Source of the DNA: DATDAH01 sp036525535
GTDB taxonomy: Bacteria; Actinomycetota; Acidimicrobiia; Acidimicrobiales; DATDAH01
Assembly: GCA_036525535.1 (NCBI GenBank)
Contig: DATDAH010000011.1
Coordinates: forward strand, 1 to 12,548
Direction: 5' to 3'
Length of the DNA stretch: 12,548 nucleotides
The notes below the pieces were generated by a model, which saw only the letters and a list, made by a program, of their open reading frames with translations, had not been told where the DNA came from and ran no database searches. Of the stretch, positions 6,188 through 12,548 are shown piece after piece. The position numbers and the translations under genes were made by a program. Numbering within the stretch: position 1 is the stretch's first letter; the number at the start of each line of letters is the position of its first letter.

Positions 6188-7039
6188 ATGAAATCCCGCA
6201 TCGTCCAGAAGAAGGTGAACCCGATGGTGGCGGCGACCAGCGTCACCACGCAGCCCGTTCATCCGCCGACGGCTTCCGATCAGGAGGTTGATCGATATGA
6301 AGCCGTGAAGCAGTACTCCCTGCGAGAGATCCTTGCCGTGTGGGCGGCCGCGGCCGTCCCGATGGGGCTGCTGGCATGGGTGGTCGCTCCCTGGCTCGCA
6401 GACCGACTCGGAGGCGATGAGCCACTCACTCAGGCGTTGCTGATCGTCCTCACGGTGGGGCTCATCTGGCAATTCGTGCTGGTCTTGATCCTCCTCAGGC
6501 GGGAGCTGGGGTCGCTCGAACGGTCGCGGGTGCGCGACGCACTTTGGTTGCGGCCACCGCGAGATCCGAAGACCGGACGCGTGGGCGGAAAGACCTGGTG
6601 GTGGGCACTGCTCTTCGTCGCCCTCATGGCCGTGTGGGCGATGGTGCCCGCCCTCCCAGGTCCCTCCGCCAGGGATTTCGCCGACTTCGTCGGCGCCGAC
6701 CGTGGCGAGGACTTCTTCAGCGGCGCGTGGGGCTGGTTCGGGCTCGTCGTCGTGTTCGTCGTCTTCAACACCGTGCTCGGCGAGGAGCTGCTCTTCCGGG
6801 GCCTCCTGCTGCCGCGCATGCGAGCCGTCTTCGGCAGGCGCGACTGGGTTGCCAACGGCGTGCTGTTCACGATCTATCACCTGCACGTGCCATGGGTCAT
6901 TCCGACCACCTTGGTGGAAGGCATCTTCCTCGAGGCCTATCCGGCGCGGCGCTTCCAGAGCGCGTGGATGGGGATCATCGTGCACTCGCTCCAGAGCGTC
7001 GCCGTGATCGCCGTCGTTCTCGCCCTCGTGCTCGCGTAG
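6188..7039 (+). CDS. CPBP-family (Abi/CAAX-protease-like) intramembrane protease
   Basis: A polytopic membrane protein with the CPBP glutamic-protease motifs: EELLFRG (Glu199, Glu200, Arg204), FTIYH (Phe227, His231) and a third-motif His266 (VHSLQS). Six or so hydrophobic spans run from residue 49 to the C-terminus. Family members are membrane endopeptidases or bacteriocin-immunity-like proteins; the substrate here is unknown. As drawn it has 283 residues, starting at ATG 6188 with AGGAG 6 bases upstream. The first 39 residues look unlike the family and end in AT-rich-third-position codons; relatives usually begin close to KQYSLREILAVW. GTG 6305 (244 residues) is a serious alternative. It is 120 bases after the response regulator, possibly on the same transcript, and is followed by a strong hairpin. 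Confidence 0.88.
   Translation: MKSRIVQKKVNPMVAATSVTTQPVHPPTASDQEVDRYEAVKQYSLREILAVWAAAAVPMGLLAWVVAPWLADRLGGDEPLTQALLIVLTVGLIWQFVLVLILLRRELGSLERSRVRDALWLRPPRDPKTGRVGGKTWWWALLFVALMAVWAMVPALPGPSARDFADFVGADRGEDFFSGAWGWFGLVVVFVVFNTVLGEELLFRGLLLPRMRAVFGRRDWVANGVLFTIYHLHVPWVIPTTLVEGIFLEAYPARRFQSAWMGIIVHSLQSVAVIAVVLALVLA
6282..6308 (+). promoter_or_regulatory. Strong Shine-Dalgarno with a 3-codon frame abutting the alternative CPBP start
   Basis: AGGAGG (6282-6287) lies 9 bases before ATG (6297-6299), an ideal initiation site. That ATG reads only Met-Lys-Pro-stop (TGA 6306-6308), and the stop overlaps GTG 6305 in the CPBP frame. The hexamer TGAAGC occurs twice here, 8 bases apart. Removing 8 bases would join the ATG to the CPBP frame as MKQYSL. 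Either a disrupted start or reinitiation from a mini-frame would explain this. Confidence 0.5.
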
Positions 7040-7076
7040 TGCGGTACTGCCATTTGGCGAGGATCCCGCGGTGCAG

Positions 7077-7106
7077 AGCACAGGTGGACTGACCTCCACC
7101 TGTGCT
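7077..7106 (+). terminator. 12-bp stem hairpin after the CPBP gene
   Basis: AGCACAGGTGGA (7077-7088) pairs perfectly with TCCACCTGTGCT (7095-7106) around the loop CTGACC. It begins 37 bases after the CPBP stop. The T-tract is poor (TTCGGCCTT), but the stem is long and GC-rich, and its position at the end of the kinase-regulator-protease block suits a terminator. Confidence 0.68.
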
Positions 7107-7149
7107 TCGGCCTTCCATGCATCTGGACAGTGAGGCGCCAAGTGGATGC

Positions 7150-7201
7150 AACAGGCCGGCGCGCCGACCTGATCGCCGTCAGCGGCGAGCTTCGGCCTGT
7201 T
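7150..7201. other. 52-nt compound stem-loop in the gap before the DivIVA gene
   Basis: The outer arms AACAGGCCG (7150-7158) and CGGCCTGTT (7193-7201) are perfect over 9 bp. Inside, CGCCG (7162-7166) pairs with CGGCG (7183-7187), and CTGA (7169-7172) with TCAG (7179-7182), closing a six-base loop. Two more pairs can form between the outer and inner stems, giving about 20 bp with small bulges. It lies between the terminator hairpin and the DivIVA promoter and is not explained by either. A structured RNA, a second terminator or a cruciform-type element are possible. Confidence 0.55.
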
Positions 7202-7220
7202 ACCCGGGCGAGAGTCGGTC

Positions 7221-7265
7221 CTCTCCGGAGAGAGATTCACACACTGTGCTCGAACAGGCTACTCT
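7221..7265 (+). promoter_or_regulatory. Candidate promoter of the DivIVA gene with an upstream 12-bp palindrome
   Basis: TTCACA (7236-7241) and TACTCT (7260-7265) are spaced by 18 bases, plausible sigma-70-type -35 and -10 elements, giving a leader of about 50 bases before ATG 7321. The perfect palindrome CTCTCCGGAGAG (7221-7232) ends 3 bases before the -35 and could be a regulator site. Confidence 0.45.
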
Positions 7266-7320
7266 GTGTGGTTATTGGAACCGAGGATGGGCCGCGAGGC
7301 GAGGCGGGGAAGCGACGGTG

Positions 7321-8157
7321 ATGACTCCGGACGAGATCGAGAACCACGTGTTCAGCCGGGAGTGGAGGGGCTACGACCGCTCCGAAGTGGACGACTTCCT
7401 GAAGGGGGTCGCCGCCGCCCAGGCCGAGGTCCCACCGGGGCCGACCGACACCGTCACGGGCGCCGGCCACGACGACTTCGATCGCCTCGGCGAGGAGGTG
7501 GCCGCCGTCCTGCGCCAGGTCCACGAGTCGGTGGCCACGCTACGGCACCGGGCCGAGGCCGACGCTGCCCTCCTCCGCCAGAACGCCGAGGGCGAAGCCG
7601 ACCTGCTCCGCCAGGCGGCCGCGAGCGACCGCCAGGCCGCCGCCCACACGCTGGAGGCGGCTCAGGCCGAATCGGCCCGGGTCATGACCGACATCCAGCG
7701 TCAGGCCGACCTGGCCACCGAGCAGGCCGCCGCCCTCGCCCGGCAGCGGGCCCGGGCGATCATCGAAGGCGCCCGGCTCGAGGCGCGGGATGCGGTCACG
7801 GTCCAGCGCGACGTCCGCGGTCGCCTGGAGGGCACGCGTGACGACATCGACCACGCGCTGGACCGGCTCGTAGCGGACGACGAGGACCTCTTCGCCACCA
7901 TCGACCTGACCCCCATCGCTCTGGGACCGGGGCCGGAGCTTGCGCCGCCCCCTCGCGGGGAGGGTCCGCCCACCGGGACGATCCGGACGACGCCGGTGAG
8001 CATCGAGGAACTGCCTTACACCGAGGACGACGACGTGGCCGGGGGCGAGGAACAGCCCAACCACTCGCCGGTGGTCGACCTGACGGACGGCGATGCCGGG
8101 CCCGGTCACGGTGACGACGACTGGCTCACCGCCTTCGAGGACGCGCACCCCACCTGA
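7321..8157 (+). CDS. DivIVA-domain coiled-coil protein
   Basis: A 278-residue soluble protein. The N-terminus MTPDEIENHVFSREWRGYDRSEVDDFL is the DivIVA membrane-targeting domain (pattern F-S-R..RGYD..EVD.FL). A short linker follows, then a long Ala/Gln/Arg/Glu-rich coiled coil (about 58-185) with repeated LLRQ.A blocks, and an acidic, Pro-rich disordered tail (about 195-278) ending in DDDWLTAFEDAHPT. Known members mark cell poles or septa and recruit growth or division machinery. This one lies outside a division-gene cluster and is probably a secondary paralogue rather than Wag31 itself; that is inference. ATG 7321 is preferred, with GTG 7318 directly before it as an equal alternative and GGGGA about 10 bases upstream. 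It has its own candidate promoter. Confidence 0.85.
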   Translation: MTPDEIENHVFSREWRGYDRSEVDDFLKGVAAAQAEVPPGPTDTVTGAGHDDFDRLGEEVAAVLRQVHESVATLRHRAEADAALLRQNAEGEADLLRQAAASDRQAAAHTLEAAQAESARVMTDIQRQADLATEQAAALARQRARAIIEGARLEARDAVTVQRDVRGRLEGTRDDIDHALDRLVADDEDLFATIDLTPIALGPGPELAPPPRGEGPPTGTIRTTPVSIEELPYTEDDDVAGGEEQPNHSPVVDLTDGDAGPGHGDDDWLTAFEDAHPT

Positions 8158-8166
8158 GGGGCTGGT

Positions 8167-8183
8167 GACCCGGAGCACGGGTC
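8167..8183 (+). terminator. Weak hairpin after the DivIVA gene
   Basis: GACCCG (8167-8172) and CGGGTC (8178-8183) form a 6-bp stem around GAGCA, starting 9 bases after the DivIVA stop. There is no T-run. It may be a weak terminator separating the DivIVA gene from the phosphatase gene. Confidence 0.28.
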
Positions 8184-8216
8184 GACACGGTGGGCTGGCG
8201 AGGGTCCGCTCGGACG

Positions 8217-8229
8217 TACCGTGCCCGCA
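8217..8229 (+). promoter_or_regulatory. -10 element positioned for a leaderless PAP2 transcript
   Basis: TACCGT (8217-8222, TAnnnT) is followed by exactly six bases and then the ATG at 8229, so transcription would begin at or next to the A of the start codon. No Shine-Dalgarno lies upstream of this ATG. Leaderless messages of this layout are common in actinobacteria. No clear -35 is seen. Confidence 0.45.
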
Positions 8230-8900
8230 TGGTCACGACCCGGCGACCCCGCTGGAGCCCGCGAGGACGAGTCCGCGTCGGGGAAGTCGTCGCCGTGCTC
8301 GGGGGCGCGATCCTGCTCGCGGGGAGCTGGGTCGTCGTGGCCGCTCAGGAGAAGGTGCCTCGCTGGGAGGCTCGTCTCTTCTCGGCCGTGAACGACATGA
8401 GCAACTTCTGGTGGGTCCTGGTGTGGGGACCGATGCAGCTCGGCAGCTTTCTCGGCTCGCTCGTCGTGGTCGGGCTGACGGCGGTGATCAGTCGCGATCG
8501 CCGCCTCACCCTCGCCGCGCTCATGGGCAGCCAGGCGGCCTACTGGACGGCGCTGACCGTCAAGGACCTGGTGTCGAGAGGGCGACCGACGGCGTTCTTC
8601 ACCGAGGTCCGCCTCCACGACCAGGCGACGGGCTTCGGCTACGTCTCGGGCCATGCTGCGGTGGCGTTCGCTTTGGCCGCGGTTCTGGCGCCGTCGTTGC
8701 CCCGCGCCTGGCGCGCCGTGGTCATCGCGCTCGCGGTCACGGTCGCCTTCGGTCGGGTCTACGCCGGCGTGCACCTCCCCCTCGACGTCGTCGGCGGCGC
8801 CGGCCTCGGCCTCCTGTGCGGGACGCTCGCCCGGTGGGCGTTCGGCCTCGGGGGCGAGGGCCTACCGGTCGCCCCGGTCGGCGACGAACCGCCGCCGTGA
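8229..8900 (+). CDS. PAP2-family membrane phosphatase
   Basis: A 223-residue integral membrane protein of the PAP2 (phosphatidic acid phosphatase type 2 / haloperoxidase) superfamily. The three signature motifs are present in order: K-x6-RP (Lys112, Arg119, Pro120 in KDLVSRGRP), SGH (140-142 in YVSGHAAVAF, with Val in place of the usual Pro before it), and R-x5-H-x3-D (Arg176, His182, Asp186 in GRVYAGVHLPLD). Hydrophobic spans flank the motifs. It likely dephosphorylates a lipid phosphate or polyprenyl pyrophosphate at the membrane; the exact substrate is unknown. ATG 8229 is chosen because a -10 box lies 6 bases before it; GTG 8190 would add 13 residues of basic sequence. It converges on the LPG-synthase-like gene with a 17-bp gap. 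Confidence 0.9.
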   Translation: MVTTRRPRWSPRGRVRVGEVVAVLGGAILLAGSWVVVAAQEKVPRWEARLFSAVNDMSNFWWVLVWGPMQLGSFLGSLVVVGLTAVISRDRRLTLAALMGSQAAYWTALTVKDLVSRGRPTAFFTEVRLHDQATGFGYVSGHAAVAFALAAVLAPSLPRAWRAVVIALAVTVAFGRVYAGVHLPLDVVGGAGLGLLCGTLARWAFGLGGEGLPVAPVGDEPPP

Positions 8901-8917
8901 GCAGTCGGGTCGGGAAA

Positions 8918-11335
8918 TCAGATCAGGTTGCGACGCTGGAGGGCCTGGAAGGACAGCCAGCCCGGCAGGATCGGCAGCCAGAACGTCGCCATCCGGTAGG
9001 TCAGGACGACGGCAACCGCGAGCCCTGGCTCGACACCCACACCGGTGAAGCCGGCGACGAGCGCGGCCTCCATGGCACCCAGCCCGCCCGGCGTCGGCGC
9101 GGCGGCCGCGATGAGGGACGACCCCAGGTACACGGCACCGACCTCGGCGAACGAAACGTCGGCGTCGAGCGCCGCGCCCGCGGCGACGAGCGCGCAGACG
9201 TAGGCCAGGGTCACACCGAAGGACCCGCCGAAGAGGGCGAAGATCCGGGACGGAGATCGGGCCAACGTGCTGAGGCTCCGCCACGACTGCTTCAGGAACC
9301 GCAGGACGTGGGTCTGGAACAGGCGGCGACCCCGGGCGGTCGCGGCCACGATGCCGGCCAACGCCAGGACCACGGCGATGGCGACGAGAAGCTTGCTGCT
9401 GGACGGGATGGCGAAGCCGCCCTGGCTGCTCTGACCTGCCCAAGCGAAGAAGGCGACCAGGAGGACGACGTGGACGATTGCGCCGGCCACCACGTTCAAG
9501 CCCATGCCGGTGACCGCGGCGCCGGAATCGACCCCGGACTTCTGCATGAAGCGGACGTTGAGCGCCATGCCGCCGACGTTGGCGGGGGTGACCCGGTTGA
9601 CGAACGACGAGGCGAGCTGGGCCATCACCGTCGGGACGAACGGCAGGCGCTCGGGCACGCCACCTGCCATCCCGATCGCTGAGGCCACATAGGTCAGCCC
9701 GGACACCACGACGCAGACGGCCACCCATCCCCAGTTCGCCGATTGCATCGCCCGCACGCTGTCGTCGACGTTGGCGAGCTGCGGGAGAAGCAGGTAGAAG
9801 GCGCCGGTCAGGACGGCCACCGTCATGAGCGTCCGGGGCCGGACGCGCACGAGCCGCTCGAGCGGCGGGACCTCCTCGCCCGTCACGTCGGCGGTGCCGG
9901 TGCGGAGCTCGGTCAGGAGCCCCTTCGACACCTGGTGTCGGGTCGAGGCCGACAGCGCCAAGGGCTGGAGGTACGGGAGCGCGGTCGCCAGGTCGTCGGG
10001 GTCGAGCACCCGTGCGGCCGACCCCAGGGCTCGCTCGGGTCCGACGAGCGCGGCGAGGGACGCGAGCAGCTCCGCCCGGTCGATGGCTTGAGACCGGGGC
10101 GTCGCCGACTCCTCGCCGAAGCTGAGGTCGATGATCGTCGGACGGCCGGCCGCCACCAGGATGTTGCCCGCACGCAGCGCGCGATGCGCGAGCCGGGCGG
10201 CGTGGATGGTCGCAACCTCTCGCCACACCGCGTCGAGCAGCGCGTCGTCGATCTGGTCGGGCGGCAGGGCGTCGAGCAGCTCGCCGTCGATGCATTCGAG
10301 CGCCAGCGCGACGGAGCCGTCGCCGAGCCGGGCCAGTGCCTCCACCTCCGGACAGCGCACGCCCGCCCGGCGGGCGAACATCAACAGCAGGGCCTGGTGC
10401 TCCACATCGTGGGCGAGCGAGGTCGACGGGCGCTCGTCGCCCGGGCCCCGCAACATCAAGGTGCGGTAGCTGCGATAGAGCAGATCGGCGTCTCTCGCGT
10501 CCTGGGCGTAGACCTTGACGAACAGCGGCGGCCCTTCGGCCATGGCGGCGACGTAGCGCTGGGCCCGCCCGGTCGGCGCGAGTTGGAGCTCCAAGTCCGT
10601 CACCGCGAGCCCGGCCTCGCGCAGTGACCCGGCGACGGTGGCGGGCGCCGGCCGTCGGTTCGGCGCGCCGAAGACGACGAGGACGGCAGCACCCGCCGCC
10701 GCGCCGGACGCGACCGCGAGGGCGACCTCGGGGACGCCGGCGGTGCCGGCGATCGCCATCGCGCCGGCGAGGACGACCACGCCCCAGTCACAGCTCCGGC
10801 GCCAGGACCGCGAGAGCCAGGGCTTCCCGAGCGTCGCGACCGCCGCCACCGCCGCGAGGAAGGGAAGCGACGGGAAGCGACTGGACAGCACCCACGTGTC
10901 CCCCGTGACCCCGTCCGGGATCTGCCGGTGGAGGGACAAGCCGGCATCGAGCAAGGCGAAGAGCCCCGCCCCTGCGGCCCCGGCGAGCGCAACCATGAGC
11001 AGCCGATGCCAACGTCGCTTCACGACGAGTCCGACCACGACCGCGAGGGGTACGGCGAGGGCGGCGATCTGGATCAAGCCGAGCAGGAACTCCCGCACGG
11101 AGCCGGGCAGGCGCGTCACGACCCGGCCCACATCGGTGGTGACGCCCTCGCTCGTCGAGGTGGCCACCGCGATCAGGACGGCGAGCACCAGCGTCGCCGT
11201 CCCCCACAGGGCCAGGCGAACGACATCGCCGGGATGCCGGAAGCGGCGCTCTCCTGGCGGTTGCCCGTCGAGCCCGGCCGGAGGCGGCGCGCCGTCCACG
11301 GCTTCCGGGACCGGGTCGGACAGGACGCGGCTCAT
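8918..11335 (-). CDS. Membrane fusion protein: N-terminal spans, degenerate kinase domain, LPG-synthase-type (UPF0104) transmembrane domain
   Basis: An 805-residue protein in three parts. (1) About six hydrophobic spans (residues 35-225). (2) A soluble kinase-like domain (about 230-470) keeping the ATP Lys274 (FVKVY), Asn391 (RAGN) and Asp403 (IIDLSFG), but reading HRALRAGN at 384-391, with Ala386 where the catalytic-loop Asp should be. (3) A C-terminal multi-span domain (about 504-800) of the lysylphosphatidylglycerol synthase TM / flippase type, with FVNRVTPANVGGMALNVRF and APTPGGLGAMEAALVAGF signatures. No lysyl-transferase domain is attached, so lipid or polyprenol transport, not MprF-type lysylation, is the likelier role. 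ATG 11335 overlaps the upstream UbiB-like stop as ATGA, so the two are co-translated. Confidence 0.9.
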   Translation of the reverse strand: MSRVLSDPVPEAVDGAPPPAGLDGQPPGERRFRHPGDVVRLALWGTATLVLAVLIAVATSTSEGVTTDVGRVVTRLPGSVREFLLGLIQIAALAVPLAVVVGLVVKRRWHRLLMVALAGAAGAGLFALLDAGLSLHRQIPDGVTGDTWVLSSRFPSLPFLAAVAAVATLGKPWLSRSWRRSCDWGVVVLAGAMAIAGTAGVPEVALAVASGAAAGAAVLVVFGAPNRRPAPATVAGSLREAGLAVTDLELQLAPTGRAQRYVAAMAEGPPLFVKVYAQDARDADLLYRSYRTLMLRGPGDERPSTSLAHDVEHQALLLMFARRAGVRCPEVEALARLGDGSVALALECIDGELLDALPPDQIDDALLDAVWREVATIHAARLAHRALRAGNILVAAGRPTIIDLSFGEESATPRSQAIDRAELLASLAALVGPERALGSAARVLDPDDLATALPYLQPLALSASTRHQVSKGLLTELRTGTADVTGEEVPPLERLVRVRPRTLMTVAVLTGAFYLLLPQLANVDDSVRAMQSANWGWVAVCVVVSGLTYVASAIGMAGGVPERLPFVPTVMAQLASSFVNRVTPANVGGMALNVRFMQKSGVDSGAAVTGMGLNVVAGAIVHVVLLVAFFAWAGQSSQGGFAIPSSSKLLVAIAVVLALAGIVAATARGRRLFQTHVLRFLKQSWRSLSTLARSPSRIFALFGGSFGVTLAYVCALVAAGAALDADVSFAEVGAVYLGSSLIAAAAPTPGGLGAMEAALVAGFTGVGVEPGLAVAVVLTYRMATFWLPILPGWLSFQALQRRNLI

Positions 11336-12548
11336 GTCGTCCCGTCCCGGGCCACGGCGGCGACGACGCGCAGCAGAAGAACGGTCCCCGCGAAGAGACC
11401 GCCGAAACCGAAGATCTCGAAGAGACCGGACGAGGTCGCGAGGGTTGGTCCGGGATCGTCCGCGATGAGGAGGAGCGCGGAGGCGACCAGGAACGCCGCG
11501 CCGACCGTGCCGAGCAGCGCCCGGTTCGCCAAGGTACGAACGATCCGATTCTGGTCCTCGTCCATGACGCTGCGAAGGCGCAGCTCACCTCGTCCGGCGA
11601 GGGTGAGGATGCGGTCGATCCGCTCGGGCATGCGCCGGAGGTGCGGCAGCGCGGCCTCCAGCTCGCGGCGAACGATCGCTTCCGGGTCGATCGGCTTCGG
11701 CACGGTCGTGGACGTCATCATCTCCATGGCGGCGGAGACCATCGACATGCCTGGCGCGAGGACGCGCATCGTCCCGTCGAGGGTGGCGAGCGCCCGCGTC
11801 AGCGTCACCAGGTCGCCGGGGAGCCGCACGCCGAACCGTGTGAGGGTCGACACGAGGTCCTCCAGCACGCCGGGATCGATCGTGCCGGTCGGCCGCATGT
11901 GCTCGGCCATGAGCCGGGCCAGCGCGCGTTCGAGCTGCTCGGAGGCGCCGCCCTCGGTCACGTCGGCCACCCGTTCGATGCCGTCCCGCAACAGGCTCAC
12001 GTCGCGCCGGGCGAGCGCGGCGAGGATGTCGACGACCGCGGCCTGCTCGATCGGGTCGAGACGACCGACCGCCCCGAAGTCGATCAGGCCCAGGCTCCCG
12101 TCGTGGAAGGCGAACACGTTCCCCGGGTGGGGATCGGCGTGGAAGAAGCCCGCTCCCAGCACCTGGTCCAAGAAGCTGCGGAGAAGCTGCTCGGCCAGCG
12201 CCCGCCGATCGACGCCGGAGGCGGCGAGCTGTTCGGTGTCGGCCAGGGCAAACCCCTCGAACCGCTCCTGGACGAGGAGCCGCCGGGTACAGAGCTCACG
12301 GTGGACCTTGGGGATCCGGACCTCGCTGTCCTCGTCCAGCAGCAGCGCCATCTCCTCCATGGCGTCGACTTCTCGGCGGAAGTCGAGCTCGGCCCGCAGG
12401 CTGTTGGCGAACTGCCCGAGCATCTCCCCCGATCGGAGCCCCTGGCCCATGACGGTGCGACGCTGGGCGACATCAGCCAGCAGGGCGAGCGCAGCCAGGT
12501 CGCGCTCCATGGTGTCCTCGATCCCCAATCGCTGGACCTTGACGACCA
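11332..12548 (-). CDS. ABC1/AarF/UbiB-family atypical kinase (5' end outside the window)
   Basis: At least 405 residues are visible; the coding frame continues off the right edge. The first visible residues, VVKVQRLGIE, are the conserved ATP-lysine strand of UbiB-like kinases, so the KxGQ-bearing N-terminus lies beyond position 12548. Catalytic-loop HADPHPGN (GAGFFHADPHPGN) and metal-binding DFG (GLIDFGAVG) are intact. A helical C-terminal extension follows and ends in two hydrophobic spans (ALLGTVGAAFLVASALLLIA and GLFAGTVLLLRVVAAVA), as in membrane-anchored UbiB relatives. Such proteins act in isoprenoid lipid or quinone homeostasis as ATPases; the substrate here is unknown. The stop overlaps the ATG of the next gene (ATGA). 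TTG 12528 is only an internal codon, not the start. Confidence 0.93.
   Translation of the reverse strand, partial: VVKVQRLGIEDTMERDLAALALLADVAQRRTVMGQGLRSGEMLGQFANSLRAELDFRREVDAMEEMALLLDEDSEVRIPKVHRELCTRRLLVQERFEGFALADTEQLAASGVDRRALAEQLLRSFLDQVLGAGFFHADPHPGNVFAFHDGSLGLIDFGAVGRLDPIEQAAVVDILAALARRDVSLLRDGIERVADVTEGGASEQLERALARLMAEHMRPTGTIDPGVLEDLVSTLTRFGVRLPGDLVTLTRALATLDGTMRVLAPGMSMVSAAMEMMTSTTVPKPIDPEAIVRRELEAALPHLRRMPERIDRILTLAGRGELRLRSVMDEDQNRIVRTLANRALLGTVGAAFLVASALLLIADDPGPTLATSSGLFEIFGFGGLFAGTVLLLRVVAAVARDGTT

Noticed and set aside
5708..7240. 510-residue minus-strand open frame opposite the regulator and CPBP genes
   Set aside because: It is antisense to two genes with complete conserved motifs; its translation is His/Glu/Arg-rich and resembles no family, the usual effect of high GC.
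7040..7320. Possible small gene in the 281-base gap
   Set aside because: Short open frames here cover the two hairpins and the promoter, have no Shine-Dalgarno and no recognisable product; the gap is better explained by regulatory structure.
8862..10295. 477-residue minus-strand frame inside the LPG-synthase-like gene
   Set aside because: Arg-rich out-of-frame shadow; the 805-residue frame carries clear membrane and kinase motifs throughout.
1..12548. CRISPR array, insertion sequence, prophage or toxin-antitoxin pair
   Set aside because: No spaced direct repeats, transposase or integrase motifs, terminal inverted repeats or small paired toxin genes were seen. The CPBP protein belongs to a family sometimes named Abi, but nothing around it suggests phage defence.

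Overview
The window is GC-rich, with tightly packed genes, frequent GTG and TTG starts, coupled stop/start overlaps and a DivIVA-type protein. The families (NarL-type two-component pair with a multi-membrane-span kinase, DUF3291, UbiB kinase plus LPG-synthase-type membrane protein) point to an actinobacterium, perhaps a deep-branching class such as Acidimicrobiia or Thermoleophilia. That placement is an inference from gene content and composition, not a phylogenetic result.

Left part (1-3437). A small receiver-like protein on the + strand lacks the canonical phosphorylation residues. It converges on a minus-strand block read right to left: DUF3291 protein, DJ-1/PfpI-like protein (TGATG junction), then a short-chain dehydrogenase and its TetR regulator (TTGA junction). 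A 22-bp palindrome of the TGAATGA-N4-TCATTCA type lies in the 50-bp gap before the dehydrogenase. It is very likely the TetR operator, so the dehydrogenase-regulator pair is probably an autoregulated detoxification or lipid-related switch. A tRNA-Gly(CCC) gene diverges from this block.

Middle part (3438-7320). An 8-span sensor histidine kinase overlaps a NarL/LuxR response regulator by 10 bp and is followed by a CPBP-family (Abi) membrane protease. A 40-bp segment of the kinase gene is repeated almost exactly in its own upstream region. The CPBP gene has an ambiguous start: a strong Shine-Dalgarno and ATG lead into a 3-codon frame, which suggests an 8-bp insertion at the original start. After the CPBP gene come a 12-bp-stem hairpin (likely terminator), a larger 52-nt compound hairpin and a promoter.

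Right part (7321-12548). A DivIVA-domain coiled-coil protein is followed by a PAP2 phosphatase that is probably translated from a leaderless message. Converging on it from the right is a coupled minus-strand pair: a UbiB/AarF kinase running off the right edge, and an 805-residue fusion of membrane spans, a degenerate kinase domain (HRD changed to HRA) and an LPG-synthase-type membrane domain. This part looks like an envelope and lipid-associated neighbourhood.

No CRISPR array, insertion sequence, prophage or clearly novel multi-gene system was found. The best leads are the substituted catalytic residues in three proteins, the operator, the duplicated kinase segment, the CPBP start-site lesion and the 52-nt hairpin. 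No gap between genes exceeds 300 bases; the largest are 3438-3668 and 7040-7320.
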